From: Calditrichia bacterium
GTDB taxonomy: Bacteria > Calditrichota > Calditrichia > Calditrichales > Calditrichaceae
Length of the DNA stretch: 13,754 bases
NCBI GenBank assembly: GCA_027039465.1
Contig: JALWEA010000184.1
Coordinates: forward strand, 1 to 13,754
Reading direction: 5' to 3'
The translations under genes and the position numbers were made by a program. The notes below the pieces were generated by a model, which saw only the letters and a list, made by a program, of their open reading frames with translations, was not told the DNA's origin and did not search any database. Positions 6,501-12,274 of this stretch are shown here, one piece after another (position 1 is the first letter of the stretch; each line of letters starts with the position of its first letter).

Positions 6501-7835
6501 ATTCGTCTGAAAAAACGAACCTTTAGCAAACGCTACCATAAATCGGATCGTAAAAAAACGATTATTGTGCCCTATTTTGCCAAAATGTACTCGGATTTGT
6601 TAGAACCGGTATTTCACCGTTTGGGTTATGAAATCGTTACGCTTTATGATCAGTCGCCCGAAGCGGTGGAAGTGGGCTTGAAATACGTCAATAATGATAT
6701 GTGCTATCCGGCGGTGATTGTTATTGGCGATTTGATTAAAGCCCTGCAAAGCGGAAAATACGACCCGGACAATTCCGTGGTGGCCCTCAGCCAAACCAAC
6801 GGACAATGCCGCGCTTCCAACTATGTACCGTTGCTCAAAAAAGCCCTGGTTGATGCCGGTTTTACCAATACGCCGGTCATCAGCCTCAGCGCCGATTCTT
6901 TTGCCGAAGGTTTTGTGTTCAACCCGCTTAAATTCATTAAATACACGGTTATTTTGTACGCCATGGCCGACGGTATTTTGCGCATGAAGCTGCGTACCAA
7001 ACCTTATGAAGCGGTACCAGGACAAACCATGGAATTGGTTAATCGTCTGATCAACGAATTGAAGGAATTAGTTTACGCGCAGGCGCCCAATAAAAAGATG
7101 CTGCACCATTTTATGCGTTATGCCGTTCGGGAATTCAATAAAATTCCGGTGCTGGGTGAACGCAATGCCCGGCGCGTCGGCGTGGTGGGTGAAATTTATC
7201 TGAAGAGCAATTGCTTTTCTAACAATTACATTGTGGATTGGCTGGAAGAAAAAGGCTACGAAGTGGATTTGCCTTCCTATTTGCGCTTTTTCGAATACGG
7301 CTATTTTACGCAAAAATTTACTTTCAAGGAAAAAATCAGTCGTTTGCCGATGAAGCTGGCCACACGTTCCATTAATCATTATTTGATTACGCATTATCAA
7401 AAGGAAGTGGAAGAAGAATTGCGGCACTTTGCCGGTTACGAACCCATGGAACCGTTAAGCAAGGCGGTGAATCGCGGCAGTAGCCCGTTGCCGCGCTACT
7501 TGCAGTTTGGCGAAGGCTGGCTGTTGGCTCTGGAATTGGTCGAAATGGTCACCCACGGCGTGAAGGACGTGATTTCCTTGCAACCGTTCGGCTGCATTTC
7601 CAATCACATTGTGGCCAAGGGTATTTATCGCGAGCTTAAAGACAAATACGACGCCAATTTGCTGTTGCTGGATTTTGAATCGGGCACAAGTCGCGCCAAT
7701 GTGCTGAACCGTTTGGAGCTTTTCCTCTCAGGTGGAGATGAAAAGGACGAGACGGAAAACAAAGGACGGGAAGCATTACCGGATTTAAGTCAGGTGCTGT
7801 TGCCCATGGATGTGAATGCGTTTCAGGGAAAATAG
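3531..7835 (+). CDS. Tandem-activase 2-hydroxyacyl-CoA dehydratase activase-like protein (two BcrAD/BadFG ATPase domains + DUF2229/HgdB-like)
   Basis: This 1434-residue cytoplasmic protein has several domains. Residues about 1-260 and 319-575 are two ASKHA-type activase ATPase domains, with phosphate loops G-I-D-L-G-S-S-T and G-I-D-A-G-S-T-T-T. Each keeps both cysteines that, in the homodimeric activase HgdC, hold one [4Fe-4S] cluster between subunits: C122 (G-S-C-A-G-G-T-G) with C161 (S-R-C-G-V-F-A), and C443 (E-A-C-S-S-G-T-G) with C482 (T-R-C-S-V-F). Then comes a four-Cys knot (C605, C608, C612, C631), a DUF2229 region (about 675-990; C727, C769, C939) and an HgdB/D-like C-terminal half (C1058, C1093, C1228, C1355). 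Family members use ATP to drive low-potential electron transfer to radical dehydratases or reductases; the substrate is unknown here. GGAGAG (3520-3525) precedes ATG 3531. The length suits the large fused subfamily. No separate dehydratase subunit gene is visible nearby. Confidence 0.9.
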   Translation: MELGIDLGSSTAKVVLLNNNQLMYKKYIRHNGRVKETLQEILTALKPHYAGQSFSVLMTGSAGMGLASRTGIPFGQEVIALSKAIRTFFPQVSTFIELGGEDAKIVLFREHQAPEMKMNGSCAGGTGSFIDQMATLLNMEPADLNELAKQSTKKLYIASRCGVFAKTDVQALLNKGENKADIARAVFLAVANQTVTTLLAGAEVTGNVLFAGGPLTFLSELRKAFTETLEKPQDDFILPDNAEVLVAMGAALLSRQKGIRLSIEGLLERLKNESAVGLTMRTLPPLFASKKEYDQFNDRHNRFQIRKLKPEESANVQDMYLGIDAGSTTTKMVLIDENNNIIDDFYSPNFGDPLQVARKGLRQFRPHLERGLLKAAFATGYGEEFMKVALNLDGGIVETMAHYTAGALFDSDLSFIVDVGGQDIKAIKIENGYVTDIQLNEACSSGTGSFIQIFAENLNLSLDEFVQKALWAKHPVDLGTRCSVFMNSKVKEALKDGADVSDIAAGLAYSIVKNALYKVIHLKSADELGDHVFVQGGTFKNDAVLRAFEILTGKQVIRLNISEYMGAFGAALYAQKFIRRHPDYQTKFELSALDNIQFSKRQIHCKGCGNQCSITQFTFSNKNRFYTGNRCERYFSNKTAAERITDNFFRDKEEIIFNVDAYWQGEIPEIDPAKPTIGIPRVLSVYEHYPFFYSFFRKLGFKVVLSDPTSQSMYYKGLRTVPADNLCLPAKVANGHVFDLIEKKVDRIFYPAILFEQKESNDAQNSFNCPIVTGYGEVLKKNIKTDIPIDSFPMSFNYLPGVRENIYKYLADFGVSKDEVDKAIDFALQMEKKSIELQREKAGQIIEKAMAENKPLIVVMGRPYHLDPMVNTGILDMIEDLGAYAVSENAIPDLHKMNLKGVLPLTQWSYHNRLYLAAKWVAQLKYDKVAAIQLNSFGCGPDAVVADEVKALVETGGKIYISIKIDEMSNLGAAKIRIRSLLEALNQNNEIRLKKRTFSKRYHKSDRKKTIIVPYFAKMYSDLLEPVFHRLGYEIVTLYDQSPEAVEVGLKYVNNDMCYPAVIVIGDLIKALQSGKYDPDNSVVALSQTNGQCRASNYVPLLKKALVDAGFTNTPVISLSADSFAEGFVFNPLKFIKYTVILYAMADGILRMKLRTKPYEAVPGQTMELVNRLINELKELVYAQAPNKKMLHHFMRYAVREFNKIPVLGERNARRVGVVGEIYLKSNCFSNNYIVDWLEEKGYEVDLPSYLRFFEYGYFTQKFTFKEKISRLPMKLATRSINHYLITHYQKEVEEELRHFAGYEPMEPLSKAVNRGSSPLPRYLQFGEGWLLALELVEMVTHGVKDVISLQPFGCISNHIVAKGIYRELKDKYDANLLLLDFESGTSRANVLNRLELFLSGGDEKDETENKGREALPDLSQVLLPMDVNAFQGK

Positions 7836-7880
7836 GAATTGGGAAAGTTTAAGTGTTAAGAGTTGAATGGTTAATAATAG

Positions 7881-7933
7881 GGAACTTGGAACTCGGAACT
7901 TGGAACTAATTCCCAATTCCCAGTTCCCAGTCC
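7881..7933. repeat. Heptamer repeat tract, GGAACTN then ATTCCCA
   Basis: Seven consecutive 7-base units are visible: GGAACTT, GGAACTC, GGAACTT, GGAACTA, ATTCCCA, ATTCCCA and GTTCCCA, then a partial GTCC. The first four units are roughly complementary to the last three, so the tract can fold on itself. The strict 7-base phasing is kept through the change of sequence and orientation. Confidence 0.85.
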
Positions 7934-7950
7934 AAAACGATCCCGTGAGC

Positions 7951-7976
7951 CTGCGAGCGGGAGAGTGAAGCAATCC
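7951..7976 (+). repeat. Fragment of the TGTCATTGCGA...AGCAATC repeat
   Basis: CTGCGAGCGGGAGAGTGAAG plus CAATCC matches the 3' half of the minus-strand copy at 2611-2655 with very few differences. The 5' TGTCATTGCGA part is missing, being replaced by GATCCCGTGAGC. Confidence 0.6.
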
Positions 7977-8041
7977 CTAATAATGTTTAGGCCATTCATT
8001 AACAACAGGCCGGTGTGCTTTGGATGAGATTCTTGGCTCCG

Positions 8042-8265
8042 CTACTATTGACATATTGTGGCGCGTCCGTCCCTCGATACGATTCTGCCTTTCATCTTGC
8101 GTTGTCCGAAGTAAGGGCGAAGCATTTCCGCCAAGACGCTGCAAAACTAAAAATTTAACGTTGTGCAACCAAAAGCATCGATTGCTTCTTTATTTGTTAA
8201 AGAAATGCTTCGCCCCTACAAGTGTCGGCAGAATCACTCGGGAACCGGACGCTGTATCAGTTCCA
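8042..8265. repeat. Nested-palindrome repeat, copy 1
   Basis: Bases 8057-8265 match 8712-8919 with roughly 21 differences (about 90% identity by eye). The unit is a long imperfect palindrome: GCGTCCG (8063-8069) with CGGACGC (8246-8252), GATTCTGCC (8081-8089) with GGCAGAATC (8227-8235), and GGGCGAAGCATTTC (8115-8128) with GAAATGCTTCGCCC (8202-8215). The central loop of about 73 bases is AT-rich. The preceding CTACTATTGACAT (8042-8054) also occurs at 2330-2342. No protein is encoded. It resembles a MITE or a large REP-like hairpin. Confidence 0.8.
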
Positions 8266-8289
8266 AGTTCCCAGTTCCTAATTCCCAAT
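8259..8289. repeat. Heptamer repeat tract AGTTCCN
   Basis: AGTTCCA, AGTTCCC, AGTTCCT, AATTCCC and a partial AATG follow one another in 7-base phase directly at the right edge of palindromic repeat copy 1. An equivalent tract abuts copy 2 at the same point, so the tract belongs to, or is generated at, that boundary. Confidence 0.8.
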
Positions 8290-8302
8290 GACAAAATGTG
8301 CC

Positions 8303-8335
8303 TGTCATTGCGAACGAGGAACGAGTGAAGCAATC
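8303..8335 (+). repeat. TGTCATTGCGA...AGCAATC-type dispersed repeat
   Basis: The segment starts TGTCATTGCGAACGAGG and ends GAGTGAAGCAATC. Its ends are shared with the minus-strand copy at 2611-2655, and its first eleven bases with the inverted-repeat arm at 2284. The middle differs between copies. Confidence 0.65.
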
Positions 8336-8390
8336 TTTAACATTATTCAATCATAAACACATCGTACCTATCAAATTCCTTTTTTCAATT

Positions 8391-8670
8391 GTCCCTGCGG
8401 GACACCAATTTTGTGGTGTGGAATTCCATTAACCCATATTTGAAAATATGAGCTATTGGCATCCCATCGCTTCGCGATGGGTTTTGAAATGACCAGTATT
8501 TGAATTCGTCCCGATAGGGACGATGTGTCATTAGCCCACAAATTCATTTGTGGGAATCGAATGCGCCACCACCATCAATCGGAGTCCCGTAAGGGACGGC
8601 CTGCTAATAGCCCACAGATTCATCTGTGGGAACAAATTCCCGCACCAAAATATCCCCGTCCCGAACGGGA
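8391..8670. repeat. Tandem array of alternating short hairpins (type A GTCCC-N4-GGGAC, type B CCCAC...GTGGG), period about 75 bases
   Basis: Type A hairpins occur at 8391-8403, 8507-8522, 8584-8597 and 8659-8670 (TCCC/GGGA only). Type B hairpins occur at 8435-8450 (CATATTT/AAATATG), 8463-8481 (CCCATCGC/GCGATGGG), 8535-8554 (CCCACAAAT/ATTTGTGGG) and 8611-8630 (CCCACAGAT/ATCTGTGGG). Another stem, ACACCA/TGGTGT, lies at 8402-8419. Two consecutive units are in register (A to B about 27 bases, A to A about 75). Between the last two type B stems an A-T pair becomes a G-C pair on both arms, a compensatory change. The array sits between the two palindromic repeat copies and shows no coding potential. 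Confidence 0.85.
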
Positions 8671-8711
8671 AGGTTTGAATAACGAATCGTCGTGTCGCTC
8701 GCTCCAACTGG

Positions 8712-8919
8712 TGTGGCGCGTTCGTCCCTCAATACGATTCTGCCTTTCATTTTGCGTTGTCCGAAGTAAGGGCGAAGCATTTCCGTCAAGAAGTTGCAAA
8801 ATTAAAAATTTAACGTCGTGCAACCAAAAACATCGATCATCTCTTTATTTGTTAGGGAAATGCTTCGCCCCTATAAGTTCGGTGGAATCACTCGGGAGCC
8901 GGACGCTGCATCAGTTCCA
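8712..8919. repeat. Nested-palindrome repeat, copy 2
   Basis: This is a direct copy of 8057-8265. The central stem is one pair longer here: GGGCGAAGCATTTCC (8770-8784) pairs with GGAAATGCTTCGCCC (8856-8870). The outer arms have decayed slightly (GCGTTCG instead of GCGTCCG, and GGTGGAATC instead of GGCAGAATC). Nearly all differences from copy 1 are transitions. The copy is followed, like copy 1, by a heptamer tract (AGTTCCA, GGTTCCA, AGTTCCG from 8913). Confidence 0.8.
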
Positions 8920-8940
8920 GGTTCCAAGTTCCGAGTTTCC
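8913..8940. repeat. Heptamer repeat tract at the right edge of palindromic repeat copy 2
   Basis: AGTTCCA (8913-8919), GGTTCCA (8920-8926) and AGTTCCG (8927-8933) are in 7-base phase and then decay into AGTTTCC. The tract starts at the same repeat position as the one beginning at 8259. Confidence 0.75.
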
Positions 8941-8998
8941 GAATCCCGCTTAACGAATAACGGATACACGAATAACGTTTCCCCTTAACCCTTTCACC

Positions 8999-9019
8999 CT
9001 TAACTCTTAACTCTTAACT
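8999..9019. repeat. Heptamer tandem repeat (CTTAACT)x3
   Basis: Three perfect CTTAACT units, the same sequence in another phase as the array at 2827-2861, lie about 115 bases upstream of trpS. Confidence 0.85.
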
Positions 9020-9067
9020 TCCCCCGTTCCAAAATAAAATAATCAAAGTTTCCCCCTAAAACTCGGT

Positions 9068-9096
9068 TTGTTACTCAGCCATTGTTTTAGTAAATT
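9068..9096 (+). promoter_or_regulatory. Weak candidate promoter for the trpS-scpAB operon
   Basis: TTGTTA (9068-9073), a 17-base spacer and TAAATT (9091-9096) give four of six consensus bases in each box. A second option, TTGTTT (9082-9087) with TTTAAA (9105-9110), is equally weak. The region is the first repeat-free, AT-rich DNA before trpS, so a promoter is expected here, but the exact site is not established. I see no T-box or Trp leader peptide. Confidence 0.22.
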
Positions 9097-9132
9097 AAAC
9101 ATTCTTTAAATGAATTCATTACAGGAGAAGTC

Positions 9133-10110
9133 ATGGAGAAAAAACGGATTTTAAGTGGAATGCGCCCCTCCGGAAGATTACATTTGGGAAATTACGCCGG
9201 TGCTCTGGAGAACTGGGTTAAACTGCAAAACGATTACGATTGTTACTATTTTGTGGCCGACTGGCACGCCTTGACGACGAATCCTTTGGCGGCCTTCGAC
9301 GTGGAAGAGAATACCATTCAGATGGTCATAGATTGGTTAAGCGCCGGCATTAAGCCGGATTTGCCTTTGTTTGTTCAGTCCCGCGTGAAGGAACATGCGG
9401 AATTGCATTTGCTGTTTTCCATGCTCATCACCAAAGAGCGTTTGGAACGCAATCCGACGTTGAAAGAACAAATTCGTGATTTGCATAAAGACACCATCAT
9501 TTACGGGCACTTGGGATATCCCGTGTTACAGGCCGCCGATATTCTGATGTACAAAGCGAATCTGGTTCCGGTCGGAGAAGATCAGCTTTCCCATGTTGAA
9601 ATCACCCGCGAAATCGCCCGTAAATTCAACCAATTGTACGGCGAAGTTTTTCCGGAACCGCAACCCAAGCTGACCACTTTTTCGCGTCTGCCAGGATTGG
9701 ACGGTCGTAAAATGGGAAAATCCAACAATAACTTTATTTTGATCTCCGATCCACCGGAAGAAATTCATAAAAAAGTTCGTACCGCTATTACGGATCCGCA
9801 AAAGGTGCGGCGCGGGGATCCAGGCCATCCGGATATTTGCAATGTCTTTAAATATCACCAGAAGTTTAATCCGGATGAAACGGAACAGATCCGTACGGAT
9901 TGTGAAAGCGGTGCTTTGGGCTGTGTGGCTTGTAAACAACGGGCCGCCGAAAAAATAGCCGATTATTTTGCTCCGTTCCGTGAAAAACGTGCGCATTTTG
10001 AAAGCCATCCGGATGATGTCAGAGATATTATTAATGAGGGAACCAAAAAGGCCAAGGCCGTGGCGCAACAAACAATGGATGACGTACACAAAGCGATGAA
10101 AATGGGATGA
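9133..10110 (+). CDS. trpS: Tryptophanyl-tRNA synthetase, likely [4Fe-4S]-containing type
   Basis: This 325-residue class I synthetase charges tRNA-Trp with tryptophan in the cytoplasm. The N-terminal Rossmann domain has the HIGH-type signature P-S-G-R-L-H-L-G-N (residues 12-20), and the KMSKS loop reads K-M-G-K-S (193-197). The residues between include the usual G-H-L-G-Y-P-V-L-Q-A-A-D-I-L tryptophan-site segment. The C-terminal half carries C236, C257, C264 and C267 spaced C-x20-C-x6-C-x2-C. Thermotoga maritima TrpRS binds a [4Fe-4S] cluster near the anticodon-recognition region through an almost identical pattern (C-x22-C-x6-C-x2-C as I recall it), so this enzyme probably does too. AGGAG at 9123-9127 precedes the ATG by five bases. 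The stop overlaps the scpA start by four bases (ATGA), which couples the two genes. Confidence 0.96.
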   Translation: MEKKRILSGMRPSGRLHLGNYAGALENWVKLQNDYDCYYFVADWHALTTNPLAAFDVEENTIQMVIDWLSAGIKPDLPLFVQSRVKEHAELHLLFSMLITKERLERNPTLKEQIRDLHKDTIIYGHLGYPVLQAADILMYKANLVPVGEDQLSHVEITREIARKFNQLYGEVFPEPQPKLTTFSRLPGLDGRKMGKSNNNFILISDPPEEIHKKVRTAITDPQKVRRGDPGHPDICNVFKYHQKFNPDETEQIRTDCESGALGCVACKQRAAEKIADYFAPFREKRAHFESHPDDVRDIINEGTKKAKAVAQQTMDDVHKAMKMG

Positions 10111-10841
10111 GATATCGCGTTAAATTAGACATATTCGAAGGCCCGTTCGATCTGCTCTTGTTTTTGATTCGCAAAAATGAAGTGGATATTTACGACATTC
10201 CCATCGCCAAAATTACCGAACAGTTTTTGGAATACATCGAGGCGATGCGAATTCTGGATTTGAACGTGGCCGGTGATTTTATTGAAATGGTGGCTATTTT
10301 AATGCACATCAAAGCGCGCATGCTTTTGCCCAAAACGCCTTTGGAAAACGAAGAGGAAAGCGGCGATCCGCGTACGGAATTGGTGGAGCGATTGTTGGAG
10401 TACAAACGGTTCAAAGAAGTTTCGTACGAATTACAATACCTGGAAAACGATCGACGGCGGTTGTACAAGCGCCAGGATTTCAACTTCATTCAAACCGTGC
10501 CGGAATCCGAACCGACCACCGAAGAATTTCTGGAAAAGGTAACCTTGTTCGATCTGATAATCGCCTTTAAACGCGCTTTGCAAAACATGCCCAAAGTAAC
10601 CTATCACGAGGTAAAGCGCATCGACGTTACTATTGAGCAACAGACGGAATTTTTGCTCAATCTGCTCAAAGAGAAAAAAATGATTCTTTTCCAGGATTTG
10701 ATGAAACAATTCAAAGAAAAAATCATTTTGATTGTTACGTTTGTGGCCTTGTTGGAACTAGTGCGCAAAGGCATTATCTCGGTCAAACAATCGGATCTGT
10801 TCGATGATATTCGTATTAAATTAAAAAAAGATGCAGCCTAA
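10107..10841 (+). CDS. scpA: Segregation and condensation protein A (kleisin)
   Basis: This 244-residue protein bridges the SMC ATPase heads with ScpB in the chromosome-organising SMC-ScpAB complex. The N-terminal signature is clear: F-E-G-P-F-D-L-L-L-F-L-I (residues 10-21), then the D-I-Y-D-I-P-I-A-K-I-T segment and the helix F-I-E-M-V-A-I-L-M-H-I-K-A-R-M-L-L-P (58-75). The C-terminal winged-helix part (about 165-240) contains the F-V-A-L-L-E-L-V-R-K-G segment typical of kleisins. The length is normal for the family. The start codon is in a four-base ATGA overlap with trpS, and scpB begins immediately after its stop with no gap, so translation of the three is probably coupled. SMC itself is not in this window. 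Confidence 0.96.
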   Translation: MRYRVKLDIFEGPFDLLLFLIRKNEVDIYDIPIAKITEQFLEYIEAMRILDLNVAGDFIEMVAILMHIKARMLLPKTPLENEEESGDPRTELVERLLEYKRFKEVSYELQYLENDRRRLYKRQDFNFIQTVPESEPTTEEFLEKVTLFDLIIAFKRALQNMPKVTYHEVKRIDVTIEQQTEFLLNLLKEKKMILFQDLMKQFKEKIILIVTFVALLELVRKGIISVKQSDLFDDIRIKLKKDAA

Positions 10842-11555
10842 ATGGAAGACAAAACACCTGACATTCTGGAAGCCATGATCTTTGCCAGCGATTCGCCTTT
10901 GACGATCAATAAGATCAAAGAGGTGCTGGGAGATATTGGCGCGCGAGAAATCCGCAAAGCGATTAATATTTTGAACGAACGCTACGAATCGTGCCATTCG
11001 GCTCTGATGATTTTGGAAGTGGCCGGCGGCTATCAAATGGTGACCCGCCCGGAATATGCCGATTATGTCGGCCAGTTGTACAAAAGTCGGCAGGCACATC
11101 GGCTAACACAAAAAGCGTTGGAAACATTGGCCATCGTGGCCTACAAGCAACCCATCACCAAACCGGAGATCGAACACATCCGTGGAGTGAATGTGGATTC
11201 CGTATTACGGACGTTGATTGAACGCAATTTAATCACCGTGGTAGGTCGGGAAAAAGGCCCGGGCAATCCCTTACTTTACGGTACAACCAAAGATTTTCTG
11301 GAATATTTCGGTCTGAATTCGTTGGACGATTTGCCCAAATTGAAAGAGATCGACGAACTGCTCAAAGGCGACGATAAATTTCTGGAAAGTCTGGATCAGG
11401 TGGCTTTGGAACAATTGGCTCCGGAAGAATTGGGCATGGTCAATCCCGAAATTTCCGAGGAAAACGGTGAATCTGCGCAAGAATCCTCTGCAACGAATGA
11501 TGAAACGACCTCGGATCATGATCAAAGTGAAACCAAACCCGATGATGCCCCATGA
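10842..11555 (+). CDS. scpB: Segregation and condensation protein B, with an acidic C-terminal tail
   Basis: The first ~165 residues are a standard ScpB with two winged-helix domains. The signature A-L-E-T-L-A-I-V-A-Y-K-Q-P-I-T-K-P-E-I (92-110), the I-R-G-V-N-V-D-S-V-L-R-T-L segment and the G-R-P-G-equivalent G-P-G-N-P-L-L-Y-G-T-T (139-149) are all present. ScpB dimers bind the ScpA kleisin. Residues about 170-237 are an extra tail, rich in Asp, Glu, Ser, Thr and Asn and probably disordered in its last ~40 residues, making the protein longer than the usual ~190 residues. It starts on the base after the scpA stop and its own stop overlaps the next start by four bases (ATGA). A function for the tail is not evident. 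Confidence 0.95.
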   Translation: MEDKTPDILEAMIFASDSPLTINKIKEVLGDIGAREIRKAINILNERYESCHSALMILEVAGGYQMVTRPEYADYVGQLYKSRQAHRLTQKALETLAIVAYKQPITKPEIEHIRGVNVDSVLRTLIERNLITVVGREKGPGNPLLYGTTKDFLEYFGLNSLDDLPKLKEIDELLKGDDKFLESLDQVALEQLAPEELGMVNPEISEENGESAQESSATNDETTSDHDQSETKPDDAP

Positions 11556-12274
11556 TGCGACTCAATAAATTTTTGGCGCAGGCGGGCATTGCTTCCCGCA
11601 GAAAATGTGATGATTTGATTTTGGCCGGTTTTGTCAAGGTCAATGGTAAAACAATTGATCGTGTCGGAGTTGTCATTGACGAAAACAAAGATAAGGTGAC
11701 GTTTAAGGGACGCCCCGTTACCATTCGCAAACATTTTACTTACATTTTACTGAACAAACCCAAAGGCGTGGTTACCACGGCCAGAGATCAGTTCCGCAGG
11801 CGCACCGTGCTGGATTTAATTGCCATTCCGGAACGCATCTTTCCCGTTGGCCGGCTGGATTACAACACAACGGGCGTTTTGCTTTTAACCGACGACGGCG
11901 AGCTGTCCAACCGCTTATTGCATCCCAATTACAAAGTTACCAAAGTTTATCGGGCGCTGTTGAATCGCGTAATCCGTCCGGTTGACCTGTTTCGTTTAAG
12001 TCACGGGGTGGAATTGGAAGGGCGCAAGACCCAGCCGTGCAAAATCACGGAGCTACGTATTGTTGACAACGGAAGTCTTTTGGAAATCGAGCTCAAGGAA
12101 GGACGCAATCGACAGATCCGCAAGATGTTCGATCTGTTCAATTACCATGTGGAAGAATTGGAGCGCATTTCGTTTGCCGGTTTAAAGGCCACAGGCCTGC
12201 AGCAAGGGGAATGGCGCTATTTGACCAAAGACGAAGTGAAGCGATTAAAGGAGATGGTGGATTATGGAAATTAA
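11552..12274 (+). CDS. rluB: RsuA/RluB-family rRNA pseudouridine synthase
   Basis: This 240-residue enzyme converts a specific uridine of ribosomal RNA to pseudouridine. Residues 1 to about 48 are an S4 RNA-binding domain (R-L-N-K-F-L-A-Q-A-G-I-A-S-R-R-K-C-D). The catalytic domain follows, with the L-N-K-P-K-G-V segment (67-73) and the active-site motif G-R-L-D103-Y-N-T-T-G-L-type (here G-V-L-L-L-T-D-D-G), Asp103 being the nucleophile. The C-terminal E-G-R-N-R-Q-I-R-K-M motif of the family is also intact. RluB (23S rRNA) is favoured over RsuA by operon position: scpA-scpB-rluB is a widespread order. Two ATG codons (11552 and 11555) are possible starts; the first overlaps the scpB stop. Substrate specificity cannot be fixed from sequence. 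Confidence 0.93.
   Translation: MMRLNKFLAQAGIASRRKCDDLILAGFVKVNGKTIDRVGVVIDENKDKVTFKGRPVTIRKHFTYILLNKPKGVVTTARDQFRRRTVLDLIAIPERIFPVGRLDYNTTGVLLLTDDGELSNRLLHPNYKVTKVYRALLNRVIRPVDLFRLSHGVELEGRKTQPCKITELRIVDNGSLLEIELKEGRNRQIRKMFDLFNYHVEELERISFAGLKATGLQQGEWRYLTKDEVKRLKEMVDYGN

Larger units (their letters stand above)
7836..9132. other. 1.3-kb repeat-rich non-coding region upstream of trpS
   Basis: I find no real gene here. The open frames at 8020-8328 and 8525-8953 (plus) and their antisense counterparts are in and around two copies of the same palindromic repeat, lack ribosome-binding sites and translate into Arg/Cys/Ser-rich peptides. Contents in order: a TTAAGAGTT word (inverse of the heptamer repeat), GGAACTT/ATTCCCA heptamers, a CATTGCGA-type fragment, palindromic repeat copy 1, AGTTCCC heptamers, a complete CATTGCGA-type repeat, the hairpin array, palindromic repeat copy 2, more heptamers, and a short AT-rich stretch carrying the trpS leader. 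Confidence 0.75.

Noticed and set aside
8020..8328. Open reading frame over palindromic repeat copy 1 (and the similar one at 8525-8953 over the hairpin array and copy 2)
   Set aside because: The similarity between the two is at DNA level within the repeat, frames begin at different repeat positions, there is no ribosome-binding site, and the peptide composition is not protein-like.
8463..8490. CCCATCGC/GCGATGGG stem followed by TTTT as an intrinsic terminator
   Set aside because: The T-run is only four bases, no gene ends nearby, and it sits within the hairpin array in a type B position.
8391..8670. Possible CRISPR array in the repeat-rich region
   Set aside because: Repeats are hairpins of two kinds at about 75-base spacing with variable sequence, not identical 23-40-base direct repeats with unique spacers, and no cas genes are nearby.
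9020..9132. T-box or tryptophan leader/attenuator upstream of trpS
   Set aside because: I found no T-box core sequence, no Trp-codon-rich short frame and no terminator hairpin in this stretch.
9526..10089. 187-codon antisense open frame opposite trpS, and the many long antisense frames opposite the activase gene
   Set aside because: They are frame shadows of strongly supported plus-strand genes, with no ribosome-binding sites or recognisable domains.
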